Assembly (NCBI GenBank): GCA_037954665.1
Contig: JBBMOL010000016.1
Coordinates: forward strand, 5,332,001 to 5,396,000
DNA length: 64,000 bases
Reading direction: 5' to 3'
Source of the DNA: Laguncularia racemosa
Lineage: Eukaryota > Streptophyta > Magnoliopsida > Myrtales > Combretaceae
Shown here: positions 35,644 to 47,759 of the stretch, one piece after another
How the letters are laid out: every line of letters starts with the position of its first letter
Position numbering within the stretch: position 1 is the first letter of the stretch
Translations under genes and position numbers: made by a program
Notes under the pieces: model-generated
Database searches by the model: none
What the model saw: the letters and a program-made list of their open reading frames with translations, nothing else
Told to the model about the DNA's origin: nothing

Positions 35644-37359
35644 AGATTAATGTGATATTTACTATCCAAACTTTATTTATATTTACAATTAAGTATCTAA
35701 ATTTAAAAAAATTTAATTTATAACTTAAATAAACTTTTCATAATTATATCATCTATGATATTTGAAATAACTCCCTATTACCAAACTTGGAATTTTCAAC
35801 CAATCATTACTTGACACATGACGAATTACTTTAATTAAACATTACAACCATATTTATAGACACCTAGGTGGATTAAATTGGAAAAAGAATTATATAGTGT
35901 AACATAAACATGTCATTAAAAATAGTGAAAAAAAATATTTACTTAATAAGTCTAAAATAACATCATAACAAAAAGTAAAGATACACATGATTATTTTTTA
36001 CATTATTTGAGGCAAAATTAAAATGAAAAAAAAAAGTCCAAGCCCTCTACTTCTTCTCCAGCCATCAATGTCATTTATCTGCCTATGACCAATCGATGCT
36101 TGCCTTACTTCACTTTGTAGAGCTAACACCACCTTGCAACTCTCCACCGACAACAAACCACCACTTTGAACCCATCCAAACACCATTGCTATTAAGCCCA
36201 TCTTGGATCTCCAAATTAATTGTCATCCAACTTTTGTCGAAATCATTCCACACATCTACAATGCCTAGATGTGAACTCTATATCAAGAGACAACATCAAT
36301 ATTTGAACTCTATATTTATATAATTTGAATCTTTTTTTACTTAGGGTTAATTCAGCCCAACAAACATATATGAAATTAAAGTTTAAAAAAATCATAAAGT
36401 TTTAATCTTAAATATAAAAACAACCCAAATAAACCTGTTGAATATATTGTACAATGGTTACGGTAGTTATAATGAAAAGAAAAGAAAAGCCCACAAAGTT
36501 TGAATTTTGAAACCAAAAACAACCTAAACAAACATACTTATTGCATTTGACAATATAACCAGTATTATACCTAATACGATGACATTCAAATCGACACAAT
36601 GATCAAGTAGTCTATTTGGTAAAAAAAAAAAAGAATAATAAAATAAAATAAAATCAAGTAGTCTAAAAATCTCATCTTTCTTCTTATAAATGCCTTGTTT
36701 CATGTAAAAACTCATTTCTTTTTTATGAGTCTAAGCATTTTCTAACATGAAGCCATCAAAGATTCAATTTTTTATTTGCTTTTCTCCAACCACCCATGAC
36801 CACTCAATCTCAATGCTTGCCCTTTTTGTTTAATTTCATTTAGAAATTTTTGAAGAAAATGATAATTATAGAGAGAAAAGATTTTTTGAAGGAGAAATGA
36901 GATAATTGTGGTAGTGTTGGTAGAAAGAGATAGAGATAGATTGATAAAGAAGATGGTGGTCCTCATCCATGGTTGTCTTTGAACGAGAGAGATAGGGGAG
37001 AAAGAGAAATACGAGTTTTTTTTTTAATCTATTTTTTATAATAAATTTGTTTTATTTTGTAAATAATATTGAAATATTGCTTAAAATTGAGTTTGCTTTT
37101 TTATTAGTTTTTTAACTTAAAATGCGACTTGGCTAGGTTTAAGTTTGTAGCACTACATAATTCTATATAGAAAATTATATATGTACTATATAATGATTAG
37201 ACAAAGATTTCATGTATGCTAATGGTAATAAATAGAGTTAATTAAGATAATATAAATAATATCAAAAAGTTGATTTAGATAATAAATTGATATTTTTAAA
37301 GTTTAGATATTTAATTATAAAATTATATAAAATTTAAATAGCAAATGTGATATTAATCC
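35644..37359. mobile_element. MULE-type non-autonomous element with long inverted ends (1716 bp)
   Basis: The left end AGATTAATGTGATATTTACT and the right end (reverse-complemented) GGATTAATATCACATTTGCT continue as inverted repeats for about 70-100 bp (AATTAAGTATCTAAATTT against AATTAAATATCTAAACTTT). An 8-bp AATTAGTT flanks both sides (35636-35643 and 37360-37367). Long ends and an 8-9-bp duplication fit a Mutator-like MITE; hAT (8 bp) is less likely because hAT ends are short. No transposase is visible. Two internal regions (36040-36230, 36780-36810) repeat CCAACCACCCATGACC-like and CAATGCTTGCC-like text. Confidence 0.65.
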
Positions 37360-37367
37360 AATTAGTT

Positions 37368-39201
37368 TACTGTGTTGCTTCGTAACTACCCAACGTGAAA
37401 GCTTTTCTTAACGCATAGTCAACTGTTTCCATGATAACATTTTGACTTTCTTTAACTTCCTTTCTTATTCGGTGTGCTTTTGCGTTGGTTGTCGATTACA
37501 ATACAATAGTTCACTCCTAAGCAAGGAACGTCCAGTAACAGCGAATGGTCAACCCTGGCAATCACATGCGCTGTATCTCGTAATATGCAGGCCTTGGTGT
37601 TTATACTTTCGTAGAGTGTTCATTGGATCTTAAAATAATGTTGGAGCTGATGGATATAAATATACAAGTGATAAACAGTTGATTCTAAGGCACGAGGTCA
37701 AAACAATTCTGTACAGAATTTGTACCTTAAATTATATATCAAGTCAACAGGTTGGAGTGAAAAAAAAAATAATACAACATCAAATTAATCCAAATAAAAA
37801 ATATAGTTTTTTTTTTCCCTACAATTTGATTTGAAAATTTTTCAATCCGAACCAAATTGAATATTTATAGTTGCTTTGGAGAGATAATCAAAACCGAATT
37901 GTTTTAAAAAAATATAATGATATTTTACTTATATCTAAAGAAATTTATTTATTATAATATAACATTAAAAAAGAATTTTTAATTTATATTTATTGAAAAG
38001 TAATGTATTTAAATTTTATGATTATAATTTAGCAAATATATATATATATATATATATAGGTTGATTCAAAATTTATAATATATGCTAACTTAAGGAATAA
38101 ATTAGTTATATTATATATTTAAAATTTTTTAGTTACTTGAATAATGAATTTATCAATCATTTATATGATATCAATATATATTATTATTAAATGAATTTAA
38201 TACTGCTTATATAAGATTACATGTTAAACAAATATATTTTATTAAAAAACAAAATATGGTTTAATCTATAAACCAAATTAAATCAAACCGAAATTTTATG
38301 ATTTAAAAAAAAAGAAATCTAAAACCTAACTGTATGGTTTTGTTTGAAGCAATGAAAAACCAAATTGCATTTTTATGATTTGGTTTAGTTTAGTTCAAAG
38401 GAAAAACCGAATCAATTCGATCCAGCACCCACCTTATGATTAAGGATCCATTAATGAAGGCATGTTGTTGGTCTACTTAGGATAGCTAATGGGAAACCAT
38501 CGGCCTTTACAATAGCATCAACTTCTTTCCTATATTCGCCCTAATCCCTATGTATTTTTTTTTAAGTCTATATATCAATTGATAATAAGATTTATGGAAA
38601 AGTTATTTGGGATAAAGATACATAAAGCGTCTTTACTTTTAGGTTTGGGCATTTTAGTGTTTAAAGTTTTATTTTTTTAGAAATTTGGTATCTGTATTTT
38701 GAAATAAGGTACAACATAGTGTTTCTATTTAAAATACAAGGACTAAATTTCTAAAGTATGAAATTTTAGCCACTAAATTGCTCAATTCCAAAAGTAGAGA
38801 TACTTTATATATCTTTTTCATATAAATTTCTTCATTCTCATGATATATCATTGCAAAGCTTATTTTAGGGTTTTTCACGTAAAATAGTTTCATGCTATTT
38901 TCTCAATTAGTGGGGTTTATTTCCAAATTTAGGAGTATATTTGCAAATGATAATTAGTTTTAGGATCACTATGCATTTCAACTTGTTAACTGATTATTCT
39001 ATCTTATTATTGCTAGATGAAGAGGGTTGGACTTGAATAGCATATTGAAAAGACTAGCTATGGTACAATAAAACCAACCTAGTTTAAATTATATATCAAG
39101 TTAATGGGAAGATCTTCATAATAAAAGAGGTACTTGTACCCTCAAAAGTCAAAGGTGACATTTTGCATTTTTGGTAATACTATATAGTACTAGTCAATGT
39201 A
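37368..39201. other. Intergenic AT-rich DNA with a fold-back element
   Basis: No gene. It contains a TA microsatellite (about 38036-38059), a region with AACCAAAT/CCGAA words (37840-38420) like common plant non-autonomous repeats, and the fold-back element at 38612-38817. Confidence 0.5.
38612..38817. mobile_element. Fold-back (palindromic) MITE, arms about 95 bp
   Basis: The left arm contains CATAAAGCGTCTTTACTTTT and GGGCATTTTAGTGTTTAAAG. The right arm, reverse-complemented, contains TATAAAGTATCTCTACTTTT and GAGCAATTTAGTGGCTAAAA, in the same order. The arms meet around 38712-38725. No target duplication is fixed. Confidence 0.6.
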
Positions 39202-39447
39202 TCACACTACAAGAAAATTAGGTTTTAGATACAGAAATTTCTGTTTCTAAAAGTAGTAATTCTATCTCAAAAAAAAAAAAAAAAACCTTTAGAGATGGAA
39301 TTTTTATGGCAAATTTCCATTACAAAAATCATCATCGCTAATTCTATTTAGTAATGGATCATACATCTATCACAAATTTGTAACAAAAAATCCATCTAAA
39401 AAATAAATTAATTCCATTTAAAATGTTAGCAAAGTTTGCAATAAAAT

Positions 39448-40995
39448 TGTAAATATCCCATTTTTGCCCTTTGATAACAAATAATGTTTCATTTTTCATT
39501 TTTTTCAATTTTTCTTTTATTTTTCAGAAATGAAGGAAAAATAATGAAAAAAATAAAATAAATAGGAATAATACACCAATTTTGGAAAATGAGGGTAGAA
39601 ATAATAATTAAAGATGTTAAGTAATTTTTATAAATTTTTAGAATTTCAAAATAATATAAAAATAATAATAATTGTAACGCATATATGCAAATTGCTTTTA
39701 ATAAAAAAATGAGAAAATGGGCTAACCCAACTGGTTCGATCGCTGGCCTTAAGCGTGTGCGAGGGGGGGTGAGGTCGCGAGTTTGAATCCGAGCAAAGGC
39801 ACTTTGTGCCATTTTGATTTTTTTCCTCCAGCTAACACGTGGCAGCACAAGATTAGACAACGGAATCACACGCGCCAAGCGCGTGCTCGTCTTCAACCTT
39901 CGTCCAAGATTGGTGTCAACAGCGGGGAAGCGAAATCTGGCCGTTTTGATTCGATTTTTTGTACAAATCGAACAGATATTTGACTAAAATAAGATAAACA
40001 TAATCGAATTAACATGAATCTTAACAAAAATCACAGATTTACACGAATCAAAAGGAAATCTAAAACGAGTTTTAACCGCAAATTCGATCCTAACTTATCA
40101 GAAGGAAATCCGAGCTTATCAAGCTCAGTTTTTAGAGTCTATAAATCGGACTCGATGAGAGGAAGCGAGGGGAGAAATCAAAAGAGATATAAAGAGAGAA
40201 ATACACGAGTTTGAAGCCTTTGCTGGAGTTCTTTAAGCCACCGCCGAAGACCACTACCAAAACCACCACCAGGAGCGGTCTTTAGTGCAAAGTAACACCA
40301 CTACTCGACTCCATGCCCTCGAGAACCTAGGTTTCGACTCCTCAATCACCTTCAATAGCCATCAGAAAGCTACCATCAAAGGAGCTCCGACTGCTGCAAT
40401 TTGACTCGATCTGACTCGGTTCGAACCGACCCGACCCGCGAACCGTGACCCGTATTTAGGTTAGACGAATTTCATTTATTCATTTATTTATTATGAGAAT
40501 ATGAAAATAAAATAAAATATATATATGAAAATAAAAAAGGGGGAATTATTTTTTAGAATATGTTAATTAGAATTAAGTTTAGAGTTTTCTAAAAAAAATA
40601 AATATATATGTCTATTATACTTAATAGATAATTAATAAAAAATAATAATAAATAATTTTTTTAAATTAATAAAAAAATAATAAATATTTTTATCACTTAG
40701 AAAACTTCTTTTCATAAAAAAAATATAATTGATTTTTTTTTTAAATTAGAGGTTTTAGTTTCTTTTTTTAAATAAAAATAATAATAAAGCTTAGACTTAG
40801 AATTTTTTTGAAAAAAATTTAAAATGATAATAAACGTAAACCCAACATATTTTCATAATTAAATTCAAAACAATCCACTAAAGTTTTTATAAAAAGCCAA
40901 CTACAATCTGTTTGATCCCGAATAGTGGGTACATAGGCATCATTATGGGGTAACTCTAAAAAGAATAATATAAAATTTTAAAATTAGACTTGACA
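39448..40995 (+). repeat. Tat element 5' LTR (1548 bp, shortened)
   Basis: It begins TGTAAATATCCC and ends GACTTGACA. Compared with the 3' LTR it lacks about 384 bp, equivalent to 52791-53174. The break joins AAAAAGAAT to AATATAAAATTT, with a few shared A/T bases. It carries a tRNA-like segment near 39715-39800. Confidence 0.9.
39718..39830 (+). ncRNA. tRNA-like (SINE-like) segment inside the 5' LTR
   Basis: The text has a Pol III A-box-like word (CTAACCCAACTGG, 39722-39734) and a B-box-like word (GAGTTTGAATCC, 39779-39790) at tRNA spacing, preceded by GGTGAGGTCGC as in many tRNA-derived SINEs, and followed by a T-rich end (39815-39826). The 3' LTR has a better-kept copy at the same place. 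It is probably an old SINE head trapped in the LTR of an ancestor. It is not a functional tRNA. Confidence 0.5.
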
Positions 40996-40997
40996 GG

Positions 40998-41016
40998 ATA
41001 ACGACTCCATTAGGGA
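40998..41016 (+). other. Tat primer binding site (degenerate)
   Basis: Three bases after the LTR end, ATAACGACTCCATTAGGGA resembles the TGGCGACTC...CTGGGGA type of site (tRNA-Arg) seen in Tat elements. It has several transitions. Confidence 0.5.
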
Positions 41017-41546
41017 GTCATAGTGGGCTAGTCACCTAAACCTTCTGAAATCATCATTTCTAGATATCTTTAATTAGATCTTATATTGTAAAATATCACC
41101 TGCACTAATGTTTGTATTTGCTCATGACCCAGGGATTTAATAAGGTTTAGTTTTTTTTATTTTTATTGAGTTTTCGTACATGCAATTGTGTGAGTAGATG
41201 CGGTCAGACCCAAGCCATCTTAGGACCCTAGGAGGGGGGGCTATTGTGTAAGTTCCAGGCGAAGTAAAATAATCACCGTTTAGGACTGATTAGGCTACCC
41301 TACCCAATGCTTCGATATGGCCCGAGATCCATTTCTTCGAAAATGTAGGAGGCCATAGAGCTTGGGGACTTTTTAGAACCCACCTACCTTGCATACATTA
41401 AGTCATGAGTTGGCAAATGATTAATGACATAATTTCCTTGTTCTTTTTCTTTTTTGGAGTTCAGATACATTTACTTGTAAGATAATTATTGATATTTTCT
41501 AAGAGATTTCATTTGTAATTAGAAATTCCTATTGTAATCCTGATAG

Positions 41547-43067
41547 ATGGCTAGTGATGTAATCGACTGTCTCTTTCGTAAGGAAATTCGGGTCTGCAAG
41601 CCTTTGGATCCAAAACTGGTACTGGACCATTGGTTCATCTTGTATAACCTTGAGGAACAGGCTTTCATCCAGGGAAAGATAGGGCCCATCCTCTCATTAA
41701 TGAAGATGGAAATCAATCTGCCTTTAATTCGGGTTGTCTTACACCTTTGGAAAATTGAGCCCGTAGGTTTCTTTATTGGGCCGCATGGGATCACGCCAAC
41801 TCTAGAGGAATATACTCAACTTCTGCAGGTCCCCTCACTTGTCAACGGGGTGTATGTGCCAGATCTAGAGGCTAGGTCAGCCAGTATTTTCAATAGACTC
41901 CTAGGCATTCGTAAGATAGTGATTAACCGAGCGTTGGAAAATAACAACGGATATTGCCTCCGAATGGATGAATTGGAGGCTTGGTTCATAGCTCGGTGTG
42001 ATGATAAGAACAAGAGGGACATCTTATGTAGAGATCCCAAGAGTTACAAGCAAAGACGGGTTTATGCTTTCATCCTGACAGCATTTGCAACTATCCTTTT
42101 TCCCACTAGGATCTTTCACATCCACTATAGGGTCACTGTGTTTTAGTTCTTGGAAGAGAAGTCTTATATCCCAGCTCTACTAGCTGAACAAATACGGAAT
42201 TTGAATTTTGTGAAGAAGAAGGGCTATGGAATCCTCCGCTCAAACATTAACCTCATCTTAATCTAGTTTGTGAGCCATCTCAAATGCTTCGAGTTAAACA
42301 TGGTCAAGAAATCATTAACCTAGCAAGTAGACCTTGTAGATTCTTGCATAGAAAGAATGAAGTTGCCCGATGATCTTTCTAGCCATAGTTGGGTGGAAGT
42401 ACTCAAAGGTTTCAGTGCCAACGACATCCTTTGGACTGTTAGGTGGAGTTGCTACAATAAGGTCATCCTAACATGCAGGAACCTTCAGGCTGTTCCATTG
42501 ATTGGTATCAATGGGTGCACAAGTTATCATCTGAACTCGGTGATCCATCAATTTGGTACTATCCAAGACATAGTTTACACGCCATTATTCGAAGGAATCA
42601 CGTTCGACTACCAAGATCTGAGCATATTGGTGGCTGAGAAGATCGTCAAGCTGGCAAAGGTCAAAGCCTTATGGGAAGCCTAGATTGATAGCCCTAATAT
42701 ATACCTTGGAGATCTGGATGGGGAAGTAGGCAAGCACTAAGCTACAAGAGATTTCGTGATCAACCAATTATACCAAACAGGAGAAATGGTATATCGAGTC
42801 CCGGATGTCACTTAACCAGCACCGAACAACATAGGTCCAGAAATGAAAACCTATATGGAACAAGTCAAAGCTCAAATGGAAGTCCACTTTGAGGCTATGG
42901 ACTACAAAAAGGATGTCTGGAAAAGTAGATTCAAGGAGTCTAACCAGAGAAACAAAGCCTTGGAAGCTCAACTAGAGAAGACTCGGGCGAGAGTTAGAGA
43001 ATTAGAAGCTATCATCGACGGAGAACCGACACGCACGCAGCCGAAGAAAAAGAAGTCTAGGAATTAG
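41547..43067 (+). pseudogene. Tat ORF1 (DUF7745-type domain plus coiled coil), stops only
   Basis: One frame of about 507 codons lies between the primer site and gag. The first part (GPILSLMKMEINLPLIRVVL, ITPTLEEYTQLLQVP, QRRVYAFILTAFATILFP) is like the plant ORF1 domain of Tat elements. The C-terminal part (about 42843-43067) is a charged coiled coil (EAQLEKTRARVRELEA) ending in a Lys-rich tail. Stops lie at 42144, 42264, 42321, 42681, 42738 and 42813, all in the same frame with no frameshift. Its role in the element's cycle is unknown. The context resembles C-to-T changes at Gln codons. Confidence 0.72.
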
Positions 43068-43321
43068 AAAGATAGACCAATATTGTTTCTTTCCTTTTTA
43101 TGTTTTCAAAGTATTAAACTCCAAGTTTGCAATATTAATAAAATTTCAGTGTTATATCATTAATCAAATGCTGGACCCTTTTTTCTCTTGTTCATCTGTA
43201 TGATACATGTATCATATTTATAAACATACATCGGCTAAGTAAATGCTTACCAGGTATCAAAGATAGCTCCTAAATAACCAAACCCTCCAAGAAGTCCAAT
43301 CCATACCGCTCCAAAACCTAG

Positions 43322-44800
43322 ATGGCTAGCGGTGGCAATAACAATGACCATCATGACAACATCAGCGCAGATGCCACCTCAGATCCAAGGATCATATCCT
43401 TAGAACAAACGGTCCAACAATTGGTTGCGCAAGTTCACCTCTTGATTGAAAGCATTAGCCTCCTTCTTACCACCCAACCTACTCATGAGGAACATTCAAG
43501 AGCTTGAAAGGGAAAGGCAGTGGAAAATCAACCACCAGAATATGAGGAAATCAACTCCGGCCTCAACCCTGCATTCAAATATGAATCGAAAGTCAATCTC
43601 GATCTAACCTCGAATGATATAAAAAGGGAAATGGATGATAGAAAAAAGGAGATAGAAAAGAAGCTCTTCCAACAGTTGGCTGACAAAATGAAGACCTTGG
43701 AAGAACCTGACAGTTTCGAGCAAACCAACATCACTAGTCTACTAGTTTATGGGGAAGAAGCCTATTCAGAAAAGTTCAAGGTCTTAGAATTTGAGAAATA
43801 TGATGGTGTTGGTTGTCCTAAGATGCATACAAGGCTATATGTGTGGAAAATGAGTAAATACGCACAATATGACCAACTCATGGTCCAAACTTTCTAGGAT
43901 AGCCTCACGGATCCTACTCTCATCTAGTATCCACACTTAGATCTTAACCAAGTCAACACTTGGGAAAAACTCACTCATGCATTTTACGAGCAGTACAAGT
44001 TCAACATTGAGGTTACCCCTTCGGTAATGGACCTAGGAAGCCTTCGGAAAAGACACAACAAATCCTTCAAAGAATACGCCCATCGTTGGAAGGCTTAAGC
44101 TATCAAGGTATTAACCCCAATTTCAGAGAAGGAGTTGACACTCATATTTGTCAATACTTTGGAAAAGACTTATTTCACACATCTAGTGGGGCAGACATCA
44201 TCCAGCTTTGTAGAGGTAGTAGCAGCAGGATGCCGGATAGAGAATGCCATTACATCTAGGAAACTCCAGATTGCCGACCCTCCTAGAGTTGCATCATCTC
44301 CAAGACCTATGGGAGGTAGCAAAGCTAAAGAATCTACTATCAGTACGATTAATTCTAGCAGGGTTGACAGAGTTGGGTCTCGTGTAACGTTCCAAGCAAT
44401 GAACACCCCAATCCAGTAATCGCCGATGAATTAGACTCAAGCTACGAGAGCCGCAAGAAAGTTCACTCCAATACTTATCTTGCTCAGCCAGGTTTTTGCT
44501 CGATTATGAGCAAATAATCTAATCAGCTTCGAGATCCCCAATGATTGATACAGGCCAAGGAATTTTGATCCCAACCTCAAATGTGAGTATCACATAGGGC
44601 AAGAAGGACATTCCATAGACAGATGTTGGAGGCTTTGGAACAAAATCTAAGACCTAATTGACATAGAGATAGTGCAGTTAGATTTTGTCAATGTACCAAC
44701 ACCCAATGTCAGCATTAATCCCCTACCCAACCACAAGCCTACAGTCGACATGATCACATCTTAAGAGCCGGACTCCAAATCAAAGGAGCCCCCAAAACCA
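43322..44800 (+). pseudogene. Tat gag, broken
   Basis: The ATG at 43322 opens the frame (MASGGNNNDHHDNIS). An acidic/basic N-terminal part is followed by the Retrotrans_gag core (KVLEFEKYDGVGCPKMH, LTHAFYEQYKFNIEVTP, SLRKRHNKSFKEYAHRW, ELTLIFVNTLEKTYFTHL). A Tat-type zinc element CEYHIGQEGHSIDRC follows near 44580-44625. Stops occur at 43508, 43895, near 43925 and near 44096; relatives have Gln or similar at several. The frame is kept until about 44419. Not functional. Confidence 0.8.
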
Positions 44801-45299
44801 ATAAAGACAACAACACAACGAGCAAATTGCCCGTGCAAAGTCTTAAATAAAGCCCCTAAATCACAACAAAAGAAGAGGTGGCTAGCCATAGACCTAACGG
44901 TCGACACCCTAGGTGAATCACATGGGAGGATTGAGTACTTAGTAAATTACTCATTTACCCCAACAACTTATGGACCGCTTAATGGGTGGGGACCTAAATT
45001 TGAAAAGGAGGATAACCCACCCGGGGAGAAAAATAAGTCCGTGAACATGATTAAATCAAACTCAAAGCTGATAGTTATAAGATGTTACGAGGGACAAGTG
45101 ATAGAGGTGAAAATCCCAAAGAAGAAATATGTGTTTAATGTCCTAATATCCTCAGAAAAGTATAAAGCAGCACCGTTTGACTATCAGGCCGTTAATTAGG
45201 AAAAGTCTTCTATTATATAAGGAATCACCCATTCGAGAAGGGTTTATGATCCTAGAAACAGAACCTCCATTGAAGAGCCTACCACCGAATTAGAGAAAG

Positions 45300-46185
45300 A
45301 AGAAGAAGAGGGGTTCCCTGTGTTTATGAAGATGATCAAATCAAGTGAATACAAGATCATGGAACAACTCAATAAAGTTCTAGCCCAAATATCACTTATG
45401 GGCCTTCTCATGACATCTGAACCTCACCGAGAAGTGCTCTTCAAAGTGCTCAAACAAGTCAGGGTACCACAGGCATCGCAATAGAAAGGCTGAGCCATGT
45501 CGCAAATTCAACCTTCACTATAGACCAAATATTGTTCTCTCTTAAAGAACTCGAAGAGGATGGAGATCAACACACAAAACCACTTTTCATAGTGGTAAAA
45601 TGTAACGACATAATAGTCTCCTGAGTCCTCATAGATAATGGATCTTCCCTCAATGTGTGCCCTTTGGCCACCTTCGATCTACTGGGAGTTGATATGAATA
45701 ATATCAAACCGACTTCAACAGTGGTTAGGGCTTTTGACGGTTCCAAGAGGGAGATAGTGGGGGAAATCAGCTTATTGGTAGAGATTGGTCCACAGATGTT
45801 CAGCATCTCATTCTAAGTCCTCGACATACTAAGGTCTTTCAATCTACTACTAAGAAGGCCATGGATATATACTGTAGGAGCCATACCCTCAAGTCTCCAC
45901 CAAAAAGTCAAGTTCATAGCAAATGGTCAGATAATCACTATATTGGGAGAACAAGACTATGCAATCTACAAAGAAATAGCTATACCCTACATCGAGGAGG
46001 AGGGTCCTGAGAATTTGGGACTCCAAATGTTTGATGAAGTAGGCATAGTCATGAGCAAAGAGGGGCATCAGTTCAAAGAGGGTCAACAAGGGACATTTAG
46101 ACTAAGGTACGTTCCTACCTTTCAAGAAGAAGCTCAAGTAAGAGATATCAGAAGCAGAAAGAAAGGGAAGCTGAATGATACCTAG
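45300..46185 (+). pseudogene. Tat aspartic protease region
   Basis: The text contains IERLSHVANSTFTIDQILF-like wording, then VLIDNGSSLNVCPLATFDLL near 45620-45680, which holds the DNGS variant of the catalytic D-T/S-G motif common in Tat elements. The final part is open in a shifted frame (45943-46185). Stops lie near 45622 and 45815, and at least one frameshift separates it from gag and RT frames. Confidence 0.7.
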
Positions 46186-46660
46186 ATGCATTTTCCACCC
46201 CTTCAACAAACTTTCTCACGGCCGGCTATCACTTAAGAGCTAGGGATGATCCAAGCCGATGTCAGCAATGAGGGCTCAGCCTCTCACGCATCCAGTCAAC
46301 ATCCAACTCTTAACAACTGGTTTTCTTATCCTCTTAATAGCACTGGGTCAGCTCAAGAATGGGAAACAATTATTAAACAAAATTTCGTTGTGGTTATCAT
46401 TTCAATGATGTTTAAATTCTTCAAATAAAATACCAATAAATTGCAGTTTATTTCTTTTACTTATATATACTCTTGCCTCACTTTCTCCACGGATTCCCTA
46501 TTGTTGAACGTCAGAGACATTTCACGCAAATAAGTAATAAAACATTGATATCGTTTCCGACACTGCTAAGTCAGCCGTTGGAAGCGATATCCTTAACCAC
46601 GAAGCGATACAAGAAAGTTAGCAAAAACATGAACAAGGTAAAATCTCGATTGACTAGCCA

Positions 46661-47740
46661 ATGGAGACAGTTAATCTAAGAAGCAAAGAAGAGCCCAAAA
46701 ACCTTAAAATTAGGGCTAACTTGAGTAGTAAGCAAAAGCGCGAGATAATCGAGCTATTGATTGAATATGCGGATGTATTCGCCTGGTCGTATGGCGACAT
46801 GCCAGGACTCGATCAGTCAATAGTATTTCATAAGCTACCCACAAGAGAAGATGTCAAACCTAAAAAACAAAAATTGAGAAGATTTAGGCCTGACATCTTA
46901 CTAAAAATTAAAGAGGAAGTCAAGAAGTTGCTAGAAGTGGGATTTATCGAGGTATCAGACTACCCAGAATAGGTAGCAAACATATTCCTTGTTTTAAAGA
47001 AGAATGGGAAAGTACGAGTATGCGTAGACTTTCGAGACTTGAATCAAGCTACACCTAAAAACAATTTCCCTCTACCTCATATAGATGTCTTGGTAAATAA
47101 TACCATAGGAAATCATCTCTTCTCATTTATGGATGGTTTCTCAGGATATAATTAGATAAAAATGGCGGAAGAAGATAAGACCAAGACAACCTTTATCATA
47201 ACATGGGGAACTTTCTGTTACAAAGTTATGCCTTTTGGTTTGAAGAATACTAGGGTGACGTATCAGAGAGACATGGTCATGATACTTTATGACATGATGC
47301 ATCGAGAAGTCGAAATATACGTCAACAATATGATAGCTAAATCTAAAAGAGAAGAAAGCCATGCGGTCATCCTAAGGAAATTGCTCAAGCGATTGAGAAA
47401 GTTTTAGCTGAAGTTAAACCTTGAAAAATGTACTTTTAGGATCATAACGGGCAAGCTGTTAGGGTTTATCATAAGTTAAGAAGGTATTAAAATTGACTCT
47501 GAAAAAGTAAAGGTTGTATTGGAAATGCCCTCTCCACGCACTATCAAGGAGGTGAGAGGTCTATTGGGAAGGTTGAATTACATAGCCCATTTCATCTCAC
47601 AACTCACGGATAAGTGTCGTCTACTATTCTGTCTACTGAAAAAGAACGCCACAGTGGAATGAGACGATGAATGCAAAGAGGCGTTTAAAATGATCAAGGA
47701 TTACCTTACGAATCCCCTAGTCTTAGTAGTCCTGAAACAA
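46661..47740 (+). pseudogene. Tat reverse transcriptase, catalytic residues changed
   Basis: Motifs in order: KLRRFRPDILLKIKEEVKKL, FLVLKKNGKVRVCVDFRDLN, FPLPHIDVLV, FSFMDGFSGYN, TFCYKVMPFGLKNTRVTYQR, EIYVNNMIAKS, LKLNLEKCTF and VRGLLGRLNYIAHF. The YVDD box reads YVNN (47318-47329), so both metal-binding Asp residues are Asn. In-frame stops are at 46970, 47153, 47405, 47476 and near 47659. The frame is otherwise unbroken up to the poly-A run at about 47740. Confidence 0.88.
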
Positions 47741-47759
47741 AAAAAAAAAAAAAACCCTA

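Noticed and set aside
39718..39830. Functional tRNA gene
   Set aside because: The acceptor stem cannot be paired convincingly and the A and B boxes are degenerate; it fits a SINE-like relic inside an LTR better.
43528..43734. 68-codon minus-strand frame in gag
   Set aside because: Antisense to the Tat gag frame.
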